A DNA stretch of 19,586 nt from Pseudomonadota bacterium (GTDB lineage: Bacteria; Pseudomonadota; Alphaproteobacteria; Micropepsales; Micropepsaceae): NCBI GenBank assembly GCA_021808875.1, contig JAKBAU010000027.1:1-19586 (forward strand), in the 5' to 3' direction. Below are positions 1-7,550 of this stretch, piece by piece. Both the position numbers and the translations under genes were made by a program. Numbering within the stretch: position 1 is the first letter of the stretch; each line of letters begins with the position of its first letter. The notes below the pieces were generated by a model. The model was not told the DNA's origin and did no database searches. It worked only from the letters and a program-made list of their open reading frames with translations.

Positions 1-111
1 CACCGCCAGCGCCAGCAGCCGCCGTGCCTGGTTGGCGTCACGGCTGCGCCGAGCCAACAGCCGAAGGTCGGCGGCAGTAAAGTCTTCACGAAGCGGGACG
101 GGAGCGGCCAT
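1..111 (-). CDS. IS630-family transposase, N-terminal part (runs off the left edge)
   Basis: Only the first 37 codons are in the window, and they stay open to base 1. The protein begins MAAPVPLREDF and continues into an arginine-rich stretch ending RRLLALAV. This is how many alphaproteobacterial IS630/Tc1-type transposases begin, just before their helix-turn-helix. The start at 111 has an AGGGTG ribosome site 6 nt upstream; an in-frame ATG at 135 is an alternative that adds 8 residues. The catalytic DDE region and the far end of the element lie outside, so completeness cannot be judged. I could not place the element's inner end or a TA target duplication in 136-279, which shows no other gene. 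Family recognition is from memory of the N-terminal pattern. Confidence 0.75.
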   Translation of the reverse strand, partial: MAAPVPLREDFTAADLRLLARRSRDANQARRLLALAV

Positions 112-279
112 GGCGAACACCCTGATGTTCTCCATGGTGAATCACATTCAGACACGCGTCGGGAATCCCCCGCGTGAGTCAGACATCATGCGAGTTGGTA
201 TCAGGCATGGGAACGTGCTCCCGAAAATGAAAAGGCCCAGCGCGATGGCCAGGTCTTTTGGATTGGGGTGGAGTCTTGG

Positions 280-366
280 TCAGAATATTGGAGCCGGATT
301 GGTCCGGTCGTCGAACACGTCATAGGCGCGCAACCTTGAAGCGATTTTGGCGACCTCAAAGGCTAT
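280..366 (-). pseudogene. possible coding remnant downstream of the small conserved gene
   Basis: Just past the TAG stop of the gene at 363-746, a different minus-strand frame reads like protein. It runs DIAFEVAKIASRLRAYDVF, then DDRTNPAPIF, and stops at TGA 280-282. It has no start codon of its own: the frame upstream lies inside the neighbouring gene and reads as arginine-rich noise. It may be the tail of a gene whose front was deleted, or chance. I do not recognise the family. Confidence 0.25.
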
Positions 367-746
367 GTCGTGGCTACGTCGGTGCTGATGCCGGCGGAGA
401 ATGGATCGACCAGCTTGTGGATGGGCTGGGCGCGGCCCATCCAGGGGGCTGGGCGAATGCCGCGAACCCAGTCGGCGAAACTCGGGATGAAGCCGAGATC
501 CTCCAGCACATGCTGCTCGCCAATCAGACGTACGGGAACCACGCGCCCGGTCGAGAGGGTGGTCGTTACGCCAAAGGTTCGCTCTAGTTCGAAGATGCCC
601 TGGGCATGATGACGCAGCGCCCGATGCCGGAAGTCTGCCGTGATCTCCTTCGATTCATCGAACCATTGATGGAGCGGCAGGTAATCTTCCGCCCTGCCGC
701 CCCATTTCCGGACCGAGGAGAGGGCATGGTGATAGCAGTGTCCCAT
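363..746 (-). CDS. conserved hypothetical protein (DUF6915-like), 127 aa
   Basis: The protein starts MGHCYHHALSS, followed by a hydrophilic stretch with DYLPLHQWFDESK and then FRHRALRHHAQGIFELE. I recall this pattern as a small family of mobile-element proteins annotated DUF6915; the number is from memory. It is rich in histidine (HCYHH, HRALRHHAQG), which could bind metal, but no enzyme motif is recognisable. The start at 746 is chosen because GAGGAGG lies 5 nt upstream; a longer open frame extending to 986 runs through the neighbouring gene and is not credible. It lies 10 nt downstream of the gene at 757-1236 and is probably cotranscribed with it. No signal peptide or membrane segment is visible. 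It is likely cytosolic, with a role in element maintenance or transfer that is unknown. Confidence 0.72.
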   Translation of the reverse strand: MGHCYHHALSSVRKWGGRAEDYLPLHQWFDESKEITADFRHRALRHHAQGIFELERTFGVTTTLSTGRVVPVRLIGEQHVLEDLGFIPSFADWVRGIRPAPWMGRAQPIHKLVDPFSAGISTDVATT

Positions 747-756
747 CGTCGCCTCC

Positions 757-1236
757 TCAAAACGTATGGACGTAGTTTTCGGAGGAGGTGTAGCGCTCGT
801 TGTAGTCGAGGGTGATCTCGCGCGCGCCCACATCGAAGGTGACATCGCCATAGGCGCCGTCACTGTTTTCCCAGCCCGAATGCGTCCGTTCGAGAACATC
901 GTAAGTGAGCCGTTCGGCCGCAGCGGCGATGCTCGTGGGTGAACGGCTCGGCTCAACCTGCCCCCATTCGGCCTCCGCGAGTTCAATCATCACGGTGGGC
1001 TCGGCGATCACATCGCCGCCCGCCTTGATTTCGATATTCTCGATCTGACCGGAGTCCCCATAGCCGTCGAAAGTCACGACGACCTGGGTCACGCCGAGCG
1101 GCGCGATCGTATCAAAAAAGGCCGCCTTGTTGAGAGCGAACAGCTCGGCCTTGAGCGCTTCAAAGGTGGCGTTCTCCTGCTCCCAGTCTGAGAGTGGCGT
1201 GTCGCAGGCCAGCGACGCTTGAGTGGGATTGGTCAT
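757..1236 (-). CDS. conserved hypothetical protein (DUF6878-like), 159 aa
   Basis: An acidic small protein beginning MTNPTQASLACDTPLSDWE. The middle contains alternating strand-like segments such as VTQVVVTFDGYGDSGQIENI, and the C-terminus ends DYNERYTSSENYVHTF. I recall similar proteins as DUF6878, usually encoded between parB and a DUF6915 gene on alphaproteobacterial integrative elements and plasmids; the number is unverified. The start at 1236 has AGGAG 6 nt upstream and drops an 11-residue extension present in the longest frame. It lies 99 nt downstream of parB and 10 nt upstream of the next small gene, so it sits inside the leftward backbone operon. The leader hairpin found before ardC and parB is not present before this gene. 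Function unknown. Confidence 0.72.
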   Translation of the reverse strand: MTNPTQASLACDTPLSDWEQENATFEALKAELFALNKAAFFDTIAPLGVTQVVVTFDGYGDSGQIENIEIKAGGDVIAEPTVMIELAEAEWGQVEPSRSPTSIAAAAERLTYDVLERTHSGWENSDGAYGDVTFDVGAREITLDYNERYTSSENYVHTF

Positions 1237-1335
1237 GTCTGGCTCCTGAACGAAGAGCGCCCCGCGCAAAGGCCGGGCGGGTGGAGGGGATTGGAAAGGA
1301 AGGGCGAGGCGGCCGAAGCCACCCCGCCCGATGCG

Positions 1336-3474
1336 CTACTCAGCGGCGAGCGCGAGGGGCTCCTCGAGGTCCTCGACGCCATCGTCTTCGTCGCCCGCGA
1401 GGAATTCCGGCAGCGCCTCGCTCTCGGACTCGTCCGCGCCGTTGCCGTCAGGCGTGGCGTCGCCTGTATCGCTCACACGGAGCGGCTCCGGCAGCCAGCC
1501 GGTGTCCGCCAGAAGGCGTTCGGCCTCCTTCGCCATGTCGCCCTTCTTCAGGTGATCAATGAGCTCGGCCGCACGGTCACCGGCGCCCTCGCGGACCGCT
1601 TCGAGAATGCGGCGCTTTGGGACGCGGCCGAGATAGTTCTCGACCGTCGGCCGCCAGCCGGCCTGTACCATGTCGAGGTTAACGGCCTTCGCGATCCGAT
1701 CGGCGTCGGAAAGGCGCTGATCGACCGTGTGCGCTGACACGCTGCCGCCGTACCGGTCGGCCTTCTCGTAAAGCGCGTTGACGCCGAACGAGACGCAATG
1801 GGCAAATAGCGCGCCCTGCTCCTCGTTCGTGAGCGTCGCGAGCCAAGGCCAGAGCGCGTCCCTGTCCTTGGGCAGACGCGCCTCCCAGGCCTTGTGGCGT
1901 TCGGCGATCGCCTTCGCCGCTGGCGTCTCGCTCAGGCCCTGCGCCTGCACCGGGAAGCTGGCGCTGCGTACCGAGATTTCCATGGCCGTTCCGGAGGCCA
2001 GATACCGCGCGAAGACGTCCAGGCAAAACTTATGCAGCACGGTCTGGAACGCGACCGACGGCGTGGTCGCGAGTTTGTCGCGCAGCGCCAGGGTCCGCTC
2101 GGCCGTCAGCTCCGTTACCAGGCGTTCCGGTAGCGGCTTGATGACGTCATCGTCCTCCTCATCCGGCTCGGACGCTGGCCCGGCGACGGTGATGACCGCG
2201 CGTGGAGCAACCGGGGCGGCGGGCGGCATTGTTCCGGGTTCGATCGTGATCGCGGCATCGCTGTCGGGCGCCGGCTCCCCCGCCGACACCTCGTCTTCTG
2301 GACGGATATAGCCGCGATCAACGTGCAGCGCGCCCTCGGCGCCGATGCTGACGAACACCCCCGCGCGGGCGATGTCGGCTGGGGCGTACGCAACCGGCTT
2401 GTTATCGAAGGCGGCAAGCGCCGTCTCGATCTCGCCAAGCCTCTGGTCCACGTCATCGGGCAGTTCGTCGGCCTCCGCGTGGTCGGCTTCGAGCTTGGCG
2501 TATTCGGCGTTCAGCGACTCGATGGCCGCCTGTTCCTCGTCCGTGAGAGCGGCGGTCACGCCTTCCAGCCTGCGCAGGTCGCGATTGTGGCCGTAGGGGA
2601 AATCGACCGCGACCTCGATCCATTTCCAGCCCTCGGCAGCAATCGTCTCGGCCTCGGACTTCAGCTTTTCGGCAACGAGGCGATCGAGCAGCGTGACGTC
2701 CTCGAGCCAACCGCCATCGTCGGATTGGAAAAGGTCACGCAGCACGACGCCGCCGGCGGCCTCATAGGCGTCGAGACCGACAAACACCGCGCGTCGATCG
2801 GAGGCGCGCACGGTCTTCTCCGTGAGCATCCGGCGGATCTGGTAAGGGTCCTTCGACCAGGAATTGCCGAGCGCCTGCCAGACCTGTTCCTGGCGGGCGT
2901 GATCCGCAGTGACGGTGAAGGCCATGAGTTGCTCGAGCGACATGCCATCCTCGGCATAGACGTCGAGCAGCGTCGGCGCGACCGACGCCAGCCGCAGCCG
3001 CTGTTTCACGATGCTCGCAGAGGTGAAGAAGGCGGCGGCGATGTCCTCCTCAGACCGCCCCTTGTCACGCAGCGCCTGGAAGGCCCGGAATTGGTCCAGC
3101 GGGTGCAGCGGCGCGCGCTGGATGTTCTCGGCCAGGGAGTCGTCCTCGGCGAGAATATCGCACGAGGGATCCCGAACCACGCAGGGGACAGGCGCGGTCT
3201 TGGCCAAGCGCTTTTGCTTCACCAGCAGTTCGAGAGCGCGATAGCGGCGACCGCCGGCGGGGATCTCGAACATGCCGGTCTCGGCGCCATCCGCGTCGAG
3301 GATCGGTCGGACGCTGAGACTCTGCAGGAGTGTGCGCCGGGCGATATCCTCGGCCAGTTCTTCGATCGAGACCCCGGCCTTCACGCGCCGGACATTGGAC
3401 TGGCTCAGCACCAGATTGTTGAAGGGAATGTCGCGCGAGGACGACAGGGTGATCTTCTGAATGGCAGTGGCCAT
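1336..3474 (-). CDS. ParB/RepB/Spo0J-family partition-like protein, 712 aa
   Basis: The N-terminal ParB nuclease/CTPase-like fold is clear: N-terminal IPFNNLVLSQSNVRRV, the AGGRRYRAL box (about residues 73-81) and the ENIQR box with LHPLDQFRAF (116-132). A helix-turn-helix follows (about 140-170, SEEDIAAAFFTSASIVKQRL). The protein is more than twice the length of a chromosomal ParB. After about residue 300 it has an acidic, probably helical region, a proline/alanine-rich linker (about 400-440) and a C-terminal domain ending in acidic residues. Long ParB-like proteins of this type are common on alphaproteobacterial integrative elements and are often not paired with ParA; no ParA is seen here. 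ATG 3474 follows a GGAG ribosome site 9 nt away that directly abuts the 3' arm of a structured leader. Likely role: binding element DNA for stability or gene control. Confidence 0.88.
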   Translation of the reverse strand: MATAIQKITLSSSRDIPFNNLVLSQSNVRRVKAGVSIEELAEDIARRTLLQSLSVRPILDADGAETGMFEIPAGGRRYRALELLVKQKRLAKTAPVPCVVRDPSCDILAEDDSLAENIQRAPLHPLDQFRAFQALRDKGRSEEDIAAAFFTSASIVKQRLRLASVAPTLLDVYAEDGMSLEQLMAFTVTADHARQEQVWQALGNSWSKDPYQIRRMLTEKTVRASDRRAVFVGLDAYEAAGGVVLRDLFQSDDGGWLEDVTLLDRLVAEKLKSEAETIAAEGWKWIEVAVDFPYGHNRDLRRLEGVTAALTDEEQAAIESLNAEYAKLEADHAEADELPDDVDQRLGEIETALAAFDNKPVAYAPADIARAGVFVSIGAEGALHVDRGYIRPEDEVSAGEPAPDSDAAITIEPGTMPPAAPVAPRAVITVAGPASEPDEEDDDVIKPLPERLVTELTAERTLALRDKLATTPSVAFQTVLHKFCLDVFARYLASGTAMEISVRSASFPVQAQGLSETPAAKAIAERHKAWEARLPKDRDALWPWLATLTNEEQGALFAHCVSFGVNALYEKADRYGGSVSAHTVDQRLSDADRIAKAVNLDMVQAGWRPTVENYLGRVPKRRILEAVREGAGDRAAELIDHLKKGDMAKEAERLLADTGWLPEPLRVSDTGDATPDGNGADESESEALPEFLAGDEDDGVEDLEEPLALAAE

Positions 3475-3482
3475 CTCGGCAG

Positions 3483-3532
3483 TCTCCGCGACGGGCGGCC
3501 GAGAGCCTCTCTCTCGACCTCCAACCCGCCGC
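3483..3532 (-). ncRNA. structured 5' leader of the parB-like gene (radC RNA-like motif)
   Basis: Read on the minus strand, an outer stem pairs GCGGCGGG (3525-3532) with CCCGTCGC (3488-3495). An inner hairpin pairs CGAGAG (3511-3516) with CTCTCG (3500-3505) around the loop AGAGG. The outer stem's last base touches the GGAG ribosome site. The ardC leader at 4873-4921 has the same architecture, the same loop and the same GGGTTGGAG segment, but different bases in both stems, with pairing kept. Such covariation supports an RNA structure. The radC RNA motif, known upstream of genes for DNA-binding and anti-restriction proteins of mobile elements, is my best identification, from memory. Confidence 0.6.
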
Positions 3533-3550
3533 GAAAACCGGCGCAGCCCT

Positions 3551-3859
3551 CTAACTCTGCTCTCGCATCTTCCTTATGGCCTCCAGGCACGCAGCAGACG
3601 CGTCTGCCCACGATTTCACAGGAGAAGCGAGAGGGCGAACGTTCATGAGCGATGGAAGCTCTGCCCCGTAGGCGGATCCGGACATGACAACGAGCCAGCC
3701 TGCGATACCCTGCCGACGCATCGCATCCTCGGCTTTTTCGAGTTCCTCCTCCGTGGGGTCGGTCGAGCGGCCGATAGTCGTGTATCGACCGTCCTCCGAC
3801 ACGATCACCCAACGCCGGTCACTTTGACGGCCTAGATTGTTGCGGGGCGTGCGGTTCAT
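3551..3859 (-). CDS. conserved hypothetical protein downstream of ardC, 102 aa
   Basis: A small soluble protein. The N-terminal part contains WVIVSEDGRYTTIGRSTDP, an acidic helix (EEELEKAEDAMRRQG) and then GWLVVMSGSAYG and PSLMNVRPL. I recall similar small proteins encoded directly after ardC in alphaproteobacterial mobile elements, without an assigned function. Its ATG overlaps the ardC stop (ATGA at 3856-3859), so it is translationally coupled to ardC. The parB leader begins within about 20 nt of its TAG stop (3551-3553). No enzyme motif, signal peptide or membrane segment is visible. A role as an accessory factor for ArdC or for element establishment is inference from the coupling only. 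Confidence 0.75.
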   Translation of the reverse strand: MNRTPRNNLGRQSDRRWVIVSEDGRYTTIGRSTDPTEEELEKAEDAMRRQGIAGWLVVMSGSAYGAELPSLMNVRPLASPVKSWADASAACLEAIRKMREQS

Positions 3860-4866
3860 AGCGCCACCATGCCCGACACAGGAATTGGACGCCAGGATTG
3901 GAGCGTTGAGGACACTTCTCGGGCCTCCGGAGTTACGCTGAACTCCGGACCTAAGCTAGGCACCCGGGAGAGCAGCCAATCAGCCGCTTTGCTTGCTTGG
4001 GACGCGGCGCGGACAACGGCGCGATTGTCCTCGCGCAGCACCTCGAGCCAAGACCCGATGTAGTCGGCATGGCGCACGGTGGGGACGATGCCGAGCGAGG
4101 CGCAGCAAAAGGCGGCGTTCATCTCGGCCACCAACTCCTCGAACGCATAGTTCGTCGTCCCGAAAGACCCACTCAGGTCGCGGCCAAGACGAGAAGGATG
4201 GGCGGTCGCGTGCCCCATCTCGTGCAGCGCGGTGCGATGCCAGTTGATCGGCTCGAAATAGGCCTGTGGCGGCGGGACCATCACGAAATCCGGGCCAGGG
4301 GCATAGTAGGCGCGGTCGCCGCCGATGCGGAAATCGATGCCGGTCGCCCGGATCAGCGCCTCGACTTGGGGCTCGATCAACCCCGGTGGCGGAGGGGTCG
4401 GCGCGGCGACGGCGATGGTCTCGGGTAGGTTCTCGCACTGCGCCGCGTTGAAGACGGTGAAGCGCTTGAGGAACGAGATCGCCTGCGCCTCCTCCCCGGT
4501 CTCACGGGACCGCAGGCGCTCATCCTCGGGCACGAAACGGTCGGCATAGACCACAGTGGTGCCGCGCTCGCCCTTGCGCACGTTGCCGCCGAGGCTGAGG
4601 GCCTGGCGGAAGGTGAGCCATCTCTGGGCCGGGTAGCCGCGCTCAATCACCGCGCCCCAGAGGATCAGCACGTTGATGCCGGAATACTGCCGCCCGGTGG
4701 CCGCGTTCCTCGGCATGGCGATGGGCGCCTTCGCCGCCTCCGTCCCCCAGGGCTGGACCCAGGGCACGCGGCCGGCTTCCAAATCGGCGATGATCTTGTT
4801 CGTAATTTCGTCGTAGAGGCTCGCCCGGTCCGAGCCGGCCCGAGCGGTGGCGGTGTTTCTGGACAT
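3856..4866 (-). CDS. ardC: ArdC-like anti-restriction protein, 336 aa
   Basis: The N-terminal half matches the ArdC single-strand DNA-binding domain: LYDEITNKIIADLEAGRVPW, PRNAATGRQYSGINVLILW, and later LSLGGNVRKGERGTTVVY. The C-terminal half is a zinc-metallopeptidase-like domain with HEMGH at 215-219, preceded by WHRTALHE, and a downstream glutamate-rich helix YAFEELVAEM that can supply the third ligand. Length is in the range normal for the family. ArdC proteins protect incoming single-stranded plasmid DNA from host restriction during conjugation. The start at 4866 has GGAG 7 nt upstream inside the conserved leader. It is the first gene of the leftward operon, reads away from the defence operon on the other strand, and overlaps the next gene by ATGA. 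The protease activity is family inference. Confidence 0.9.
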   Translation of the reverse strand: MSRNTATARAGSDRASLYDEITNKIIADLEAGRVPWVQPWGTEAAKAPIAMPRNAATGRQYSGINVLILWGAVIERGYPAQRWLTFRQALSLGGNVRKGERGTTVVYADRFVPEDERLRSRETGEEAQAISFLKRFTVFNAAQCENLPETIAVAAPTPPPPGLIEPQVEALIRATGIDFRIGGDRAYYAPGPDFVMVPPPQAYFEPINWHRTALHEMGHATAHPSRLGRDLSGSFGTTNYAFEELVAEMNAAFCCASLGIVPTVRHADYIGSWLEVLREDNRAVVRAASQASKAADWLLSRVPSLGPEFSVTPEAREVSSTLQSWRPIPVSGMVAL

Positions 4867-4872
4867 CGCTGA

Positions 4873-4921
4873 TCTCCGCGACGGGCGCCGGAGGCCTCTC
4901 CTCCAACCCTGAACCCGTCAC
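4873..4921 (-). ncRNA. structured 5' leader of ardC (radC RNA-like motif)
   Basis: On the minus strand, GTGACGGG (4914-4921) pairs with CCCGTCGC (4878-4885), with one G-U pair. Inside, GGAGG (4900-4904) pairs with CCTCC (4890-4894) around the loop AGAGG. CGGAGA, with the ribosome site, follows the outer stem directly, so opening or closing the stem could affect ardC translation. The partner copy is at 3483-3532 before parB. The known radC RNA motif precedes anti-restriction and other DNA-binding genes of mobile elements, which fits; assignment is from memory. Confidence 0.62.
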
Positions 4922-5181
4922 GGGACACCCAGTCCGCACTCTCGCTCTACTGGGGACATCGCGTTGCAGGCCAATCTGGCCGCGGCCGAATGTCCACTAG
5001 GTCGCCGCCCACTATGGCTATTGGCGACTATGCACGAGTCCGTCCTTAACTGCATGACATCGCTGAATAATCAGAGAGGCCCGGCGACGGCAGACGTCCT
5101 GAGTCGTAAATTTGGTGGAGCGATGCGCAAAAGTGCGCATTTCTGTTGAGAATGCCGCAGCTCTGCGCTATGAGGATTAGC
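4922..5181. promoter_or_regulatory. divergent intergenic region between ardC and the defence operon
   Basis: This roughly 260-nt gap must hold the promoters for both the leftward ardC operon and the rightward defence operon. I see no convincing -35/-10 pair on either strand. Visible structure: an inverted GTCGCC/GGCGAC pair near 5001-5030, the sequence GACATCGC repeated near 4955 and 5057 (and again over the ardC start), and a perfect inverted repeat at 5123-5140 listed separately. No open frame here has a good ribosome site. Confidence 0.5.
5123..5140. promoter_or_regulatory. perfect inverted repeat, candidate operator of the RHH regulator
   Basis: ATGCGCA (5123-5129), spacer AAAG, TGCGCAT (5134-5140): a perfect 7+7 repeat 41 nt before the start of the RHH gene. 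Symmetric half-sites like this suit a dimeric RHH repressor that controls its own operon. It could also form a short hairpin, but no T-run follows, so a terminator is unlikely. Confidence 0.5.
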
Positions 5182-5397
5182 ATGAAAGCTGGTCGTATCG
5201 GGAATGCCAGTCCCGCTAAAATCTCGGTGCTTCTGACGGCTGATGAGGCCGTTCGGTTTGAGACGTATTGCGAGAAGCGCGGCCATAAGAAGAGCACCCT
5301 GATTGCCCGCCTAGTGCGTGAGCACCTGGATCGGGAGCATTTCGCGATGCAGGCGGAGCTTTCCTGCGATGAAGGGACACGGGGGAAAGGTTCGTGA
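5182..5397 (+). CDS. small ribbon-helix-helix (CopG/Arc-type) regulator, 71 aa
   Basis: The pattern is a short basic N-terminus, a strand (AKISVLLTADE) and two helices (EAVRFETYCEKRGHKKSTLI and ARLVREHLDREHF), as in RHH DNA-binding proteins. The ATG at 5182 is chosen because GAGG lies 6 nt upstream; a TTG at 5146 and ATGs at 5152 and 5170 are in frame but have poorer sites. It is the first gene of the defence operon, and its TGA overlaps the GTG start of the methyltransferase (GTGA at 5394-5397). That position fits a control protein that represses the operon until methylation is established, possibly through the inverted repeat at 5123-5140. This role is inferred from position. No toxin partner is seen, so an antitoxin role is less likely. 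Confidence 0.72.
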   Translation: MKAGRIGNASPAKISVLLTADEAVRFETYCEKRGHKKSTLIARLVREHLDREHFAMQAELSCDEGTRGKGS

Positions 5398-6941
5398 GCC
5401 GCCGGAATTCGGATTCCGTGTTCACTGCTGGCAAGCGGCGTTCCACCGGTATCGAGTCTGTACGCCAGAAAATTGCTCGACTTCGGGCGGGCGCAAAGCC
5501 GCGCGTGCTCGATCTGTTTGCGGGCTGCGGCGGGCTGTCTCTCGGTTTCCAAGCCGCTGGCTTTGAGATTTCGGCTGCGGTTGAACTAGACAAAGATGCC
5601 GCCCGGTCACACGGGGCCAATTTTCATCCAGGAGACGCCCGTCACGCTGAAGCACGGGACATTACAATAACGCCGCCCAATAGGCTGACGGAATCGCTGG
5701 ACCTCGGCAAGCCGGAGACGGCCTTCGATGTTGTCGTGGGAGGACCTCCATGCCAAGCGTTTGCACGTGTCGGTCGATCCAAACTGCGTGAAGTTGCTGA
5801 CCACCCTGAAGCATTTCGTCACGATCCCAGATCAAGGCTCTATATTGAATACATCGAGTATGTGAAAGCCTGCATACCTCTGGCTGTTGTGCTTGAGAAT
5901 GTGCCGGATATGCTCAATTTCGCCGGACACAATATCGCCCACGAAATCTGCGAAGTACTGTCCAGCATTGGCTACGCATGTAGCTATACACTGTTGAATG
6001 CAGCCATGTATGGCGTTCCTCAAATGCGGGAGCGAGCCTTTCTGGTTGCGATTCACCGGGAAGTAACAGGCATAGTCAAATTGCCGAAGCCAACGCACAG
6101 GATCGTCCTGCCGCCGGGCTATGATGGGACACGTGCGGTCGCGCTGAAGCTATTGGCCGACAGTGACACGCTTGTCCCCGACGGTTTCTGGAAACCGATA
6201 TCTGAACCAGAAGCCGATCTCCCAAAGGCAGTCACAGTACGGCAGGCGCTGCAAGACTTGCCTGTTATCAATGCCCAAGCTGAATTGCAAAGCGGCCGTC
6301 TGAAGCGCGGCGCAAGACGTTTCGATATTCCTATTTCTTACCAGCATGTTGGCCGCATATCTGATTATGGACGGCTTATGAGGGAGTGGCCTGGAAGGGC
6401 TGCGCCGGGCACGCTCAGAGACCATGTGATCCGCTATCTTCCTCGGGACTACAAGCTGTTTGCCCGTCTATCGCCAGGGGACCAGTATCCTGAAGCATAC
6501 CGAATGGCGACGGCTATGTTCGAAGAGGAGCTGATCCGGCATCGAGCTGCGGGCGAGGTGATCAAGGAGGGCTCTGACGCCTGGCTGGCCCTGAAGGCCA
6601 GTATCGTTCCCCCCTATGACCATACGAAATTCCCTAATAAATGGCGAAAAATGGAGCCTGACCGACCGGCCCGCACGTTGATGGCTCATCTCGGCAAGGA
6701 CGGCTATAGCCACATTCACTACGACAACGCTCAGGCGCGGACGATTTCGGTTCGAGAGGCTGCAAGACTTCAGTCATTCCCGGATGGCTTCATGTTTTGT
6801 GGCACGATGAATCCCGCCTTCCGGCAGATAGGCAATGCGGTGCCACCGCTACTAGCCAAGGCAGTTGGTACTGAGCTTCTTGCGCAAATAAGAACTGCTC
6901 TGGCAGTCCCGGCCAGTAAGATCGCTGCGGCCGGGAGATGA
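5394..6941 (+). CDS. DNA (cytosine-5-) methyltransferase, 515 aa
   Basis: All main 5-methylcytosine motifs are present: motif I DLFAGCGG (40-47), motif IV GGPPCQAF with catalytic Cys120, motif VI ENVPD (168-172), motif VIII QMRER (210-214), motif IX around RTISVREAARLQSFPD (449-464) and motif X GNAVPP (480-485). The long stretch between motifs VIII and IX (about 220-440) should hold the target-recognition domain; the target sequence cannot be read from it. The enzyme transfers methyl from S-adenosylmethionine to cytosine and should protect self DNA from the nucleases downstream. The GTG start at 5394 overlaps the RHH stop and has a GGGGGAAAGG site upstream. Base composition is visibly lower in GC than the genes from vsr onward (27 of 60 bases at 5941-6000), hinting at a separate origin. 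Confidence 0.95.
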   Translation: MSRRNSDSVFTAGKRRSTGIESVRQKIARLRAGAKPRVLDLFAGCGGLSLGFQAAGFEISAAVELDKDAARSHGANFHPGDARHAEARDITITPPNRLTESLDLGKPETAFDVVVGGPPCQAFARVGRSKLREVADHPEAFRHDPRSRLYIEYIEYVKACIPLAVVLENVPDMLNFAGHNIAHEICEVLSSIGYACSYTLLNAAMYGVPQMRERAFLVAIHREVTGIVKLPKPTHRIVLPPGYDGTRAVALKLLADSDTLVPDGFWKPISEPEADLPKAVTVRQALQDLPVINAQAELQSGRLKRGARRFDIPISYQHVGRISDYGRLMREWPGRAAPGTLRDHVIRYLPRDYKLFARLSPGDQYPEAYRMATAMFEEELIRHRAAGEVIKEGSDAWLALKASIVPPYDHTKFPNKWRKMEPDRPARTLMAHLGKDGYSHIHYDNAQARTISVREAARLQSFPDGFMFCGTMNPAFRQIGNAVPPLLAKAVGTELLAQIRTALAVPASKIAAAGR

Positions 6942-6944
6942 TGT

Positions 6945-7550
6945 ATGGCAAGAGGTGACGCCGCTCCTGAGATCATTGTTGTCCGTTCTCTTGTGGAATC
7001 CGATCTCGGATGGTTTGCGGCTCATCGCGCGGCCGCAAAAAGCAAACAGCGTGCGCTTAATGTCAACGCGGAGATCGCAAAACGTATTCTGTCTAAGGAC
7101 GCTTTCGAAGCGGGTGGTGCTAACCTTAACTGCATTTGTGCCTGTGGCGACATCGTAGTCCGTGAGTCGCGTCGGCTGGGCAAGAGCGGGAAGAATTGGC
7201 GGCTAGGCGGTCACAAGATCGAAGGAAATGTATTCGCGGAACTCGATTGTAAGGACTTGGCCCTGATTAGAACCAGGGCAGGCAATGACGGAACGCAACC
7301 TGTTACCATCGTATTTATCTCCAAAGCGCGAGATCGCGTGGTGCATGCCGGGCTTGCAGCAATACTGGAAAGACAGCTTGCAGGTAGTATGGCTTCCTTC
7401 CAGGAAGGCGACAGTCAATTCAAAGACCTAGCCACGCACTGCGCCTCGATTCCTTGGGAAGATCTGGGCCCTACTGTGTCACAAACCTCATCTCCTGGAT
7501 TTAGCTTACAGGAATTGGGAGCGGGACTCTCAGGAAGGACCGACAGATAA
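6945..7550 (+). CDS. conserved protein of unknown function in the methyltransferase operon, 201 aa
   Basis: Starts 3 nt after the methyltransferase stop. The protein reads as one soluble domain to about residue 170: VRSLVESDLGWFAAHRAAA near the N-terminus, NLNCICACGDIVVRESRRLG, then GKNWRLGGHKIEGNVFAELD and PVTIVFISKARDRVVHAG. I have the impression of having seen relatives beside restriction or methylase genes but cannot name the family. There is no classical PD-(D/E)XK or HNH signature; three cysteines in NCICACGD are notable. The last 30 residues look linker-like. The frame stops at TAA 7548-7550, and an ATG follows at once in the same frame, so either two coupled genes or one gene split by a nonsense codon is possible. 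Confidence 0.72.
   Translation: MARGDAAPEIIVVRSLVESDLGWFAAHRAAAKSKQRALNVNAEIAKRILSKDAFEAGGANLNCICACGDIVVRESRRLGKSGKNWRLGGHKIEGNVFAELDCKDLALIRTRAGNDGTQPVTIVFISKARDRVVHAGLAAILERQLAGSMASFQEGDSQFKDLATHCASIPWEDLGPTVSQTSSPGFSLQELGAGLSGRTDR

Noticed and set aside
2323..3648. A long plus-strand open frame (441 codons) opposite the parB-like gene.
   Set aside because: Antisense shadow in GC-rich DNA: no ribosome site or family pattern, and the minus frame has clear ParB motifs.
5041..5075. TTAACT and an AATAAT-like box as a promoter for the defence operon.
   Set aside because: Spacing is only about 14-16 nt and both boxes match the consensus poorly.
5182..5397. RHH gene as an antitoxin of a toxin-antitoxin pair.
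   Set aside because: No small toxin-like gene adjoins it; the next gene is the methyltransferase, so a control protein is more likely.
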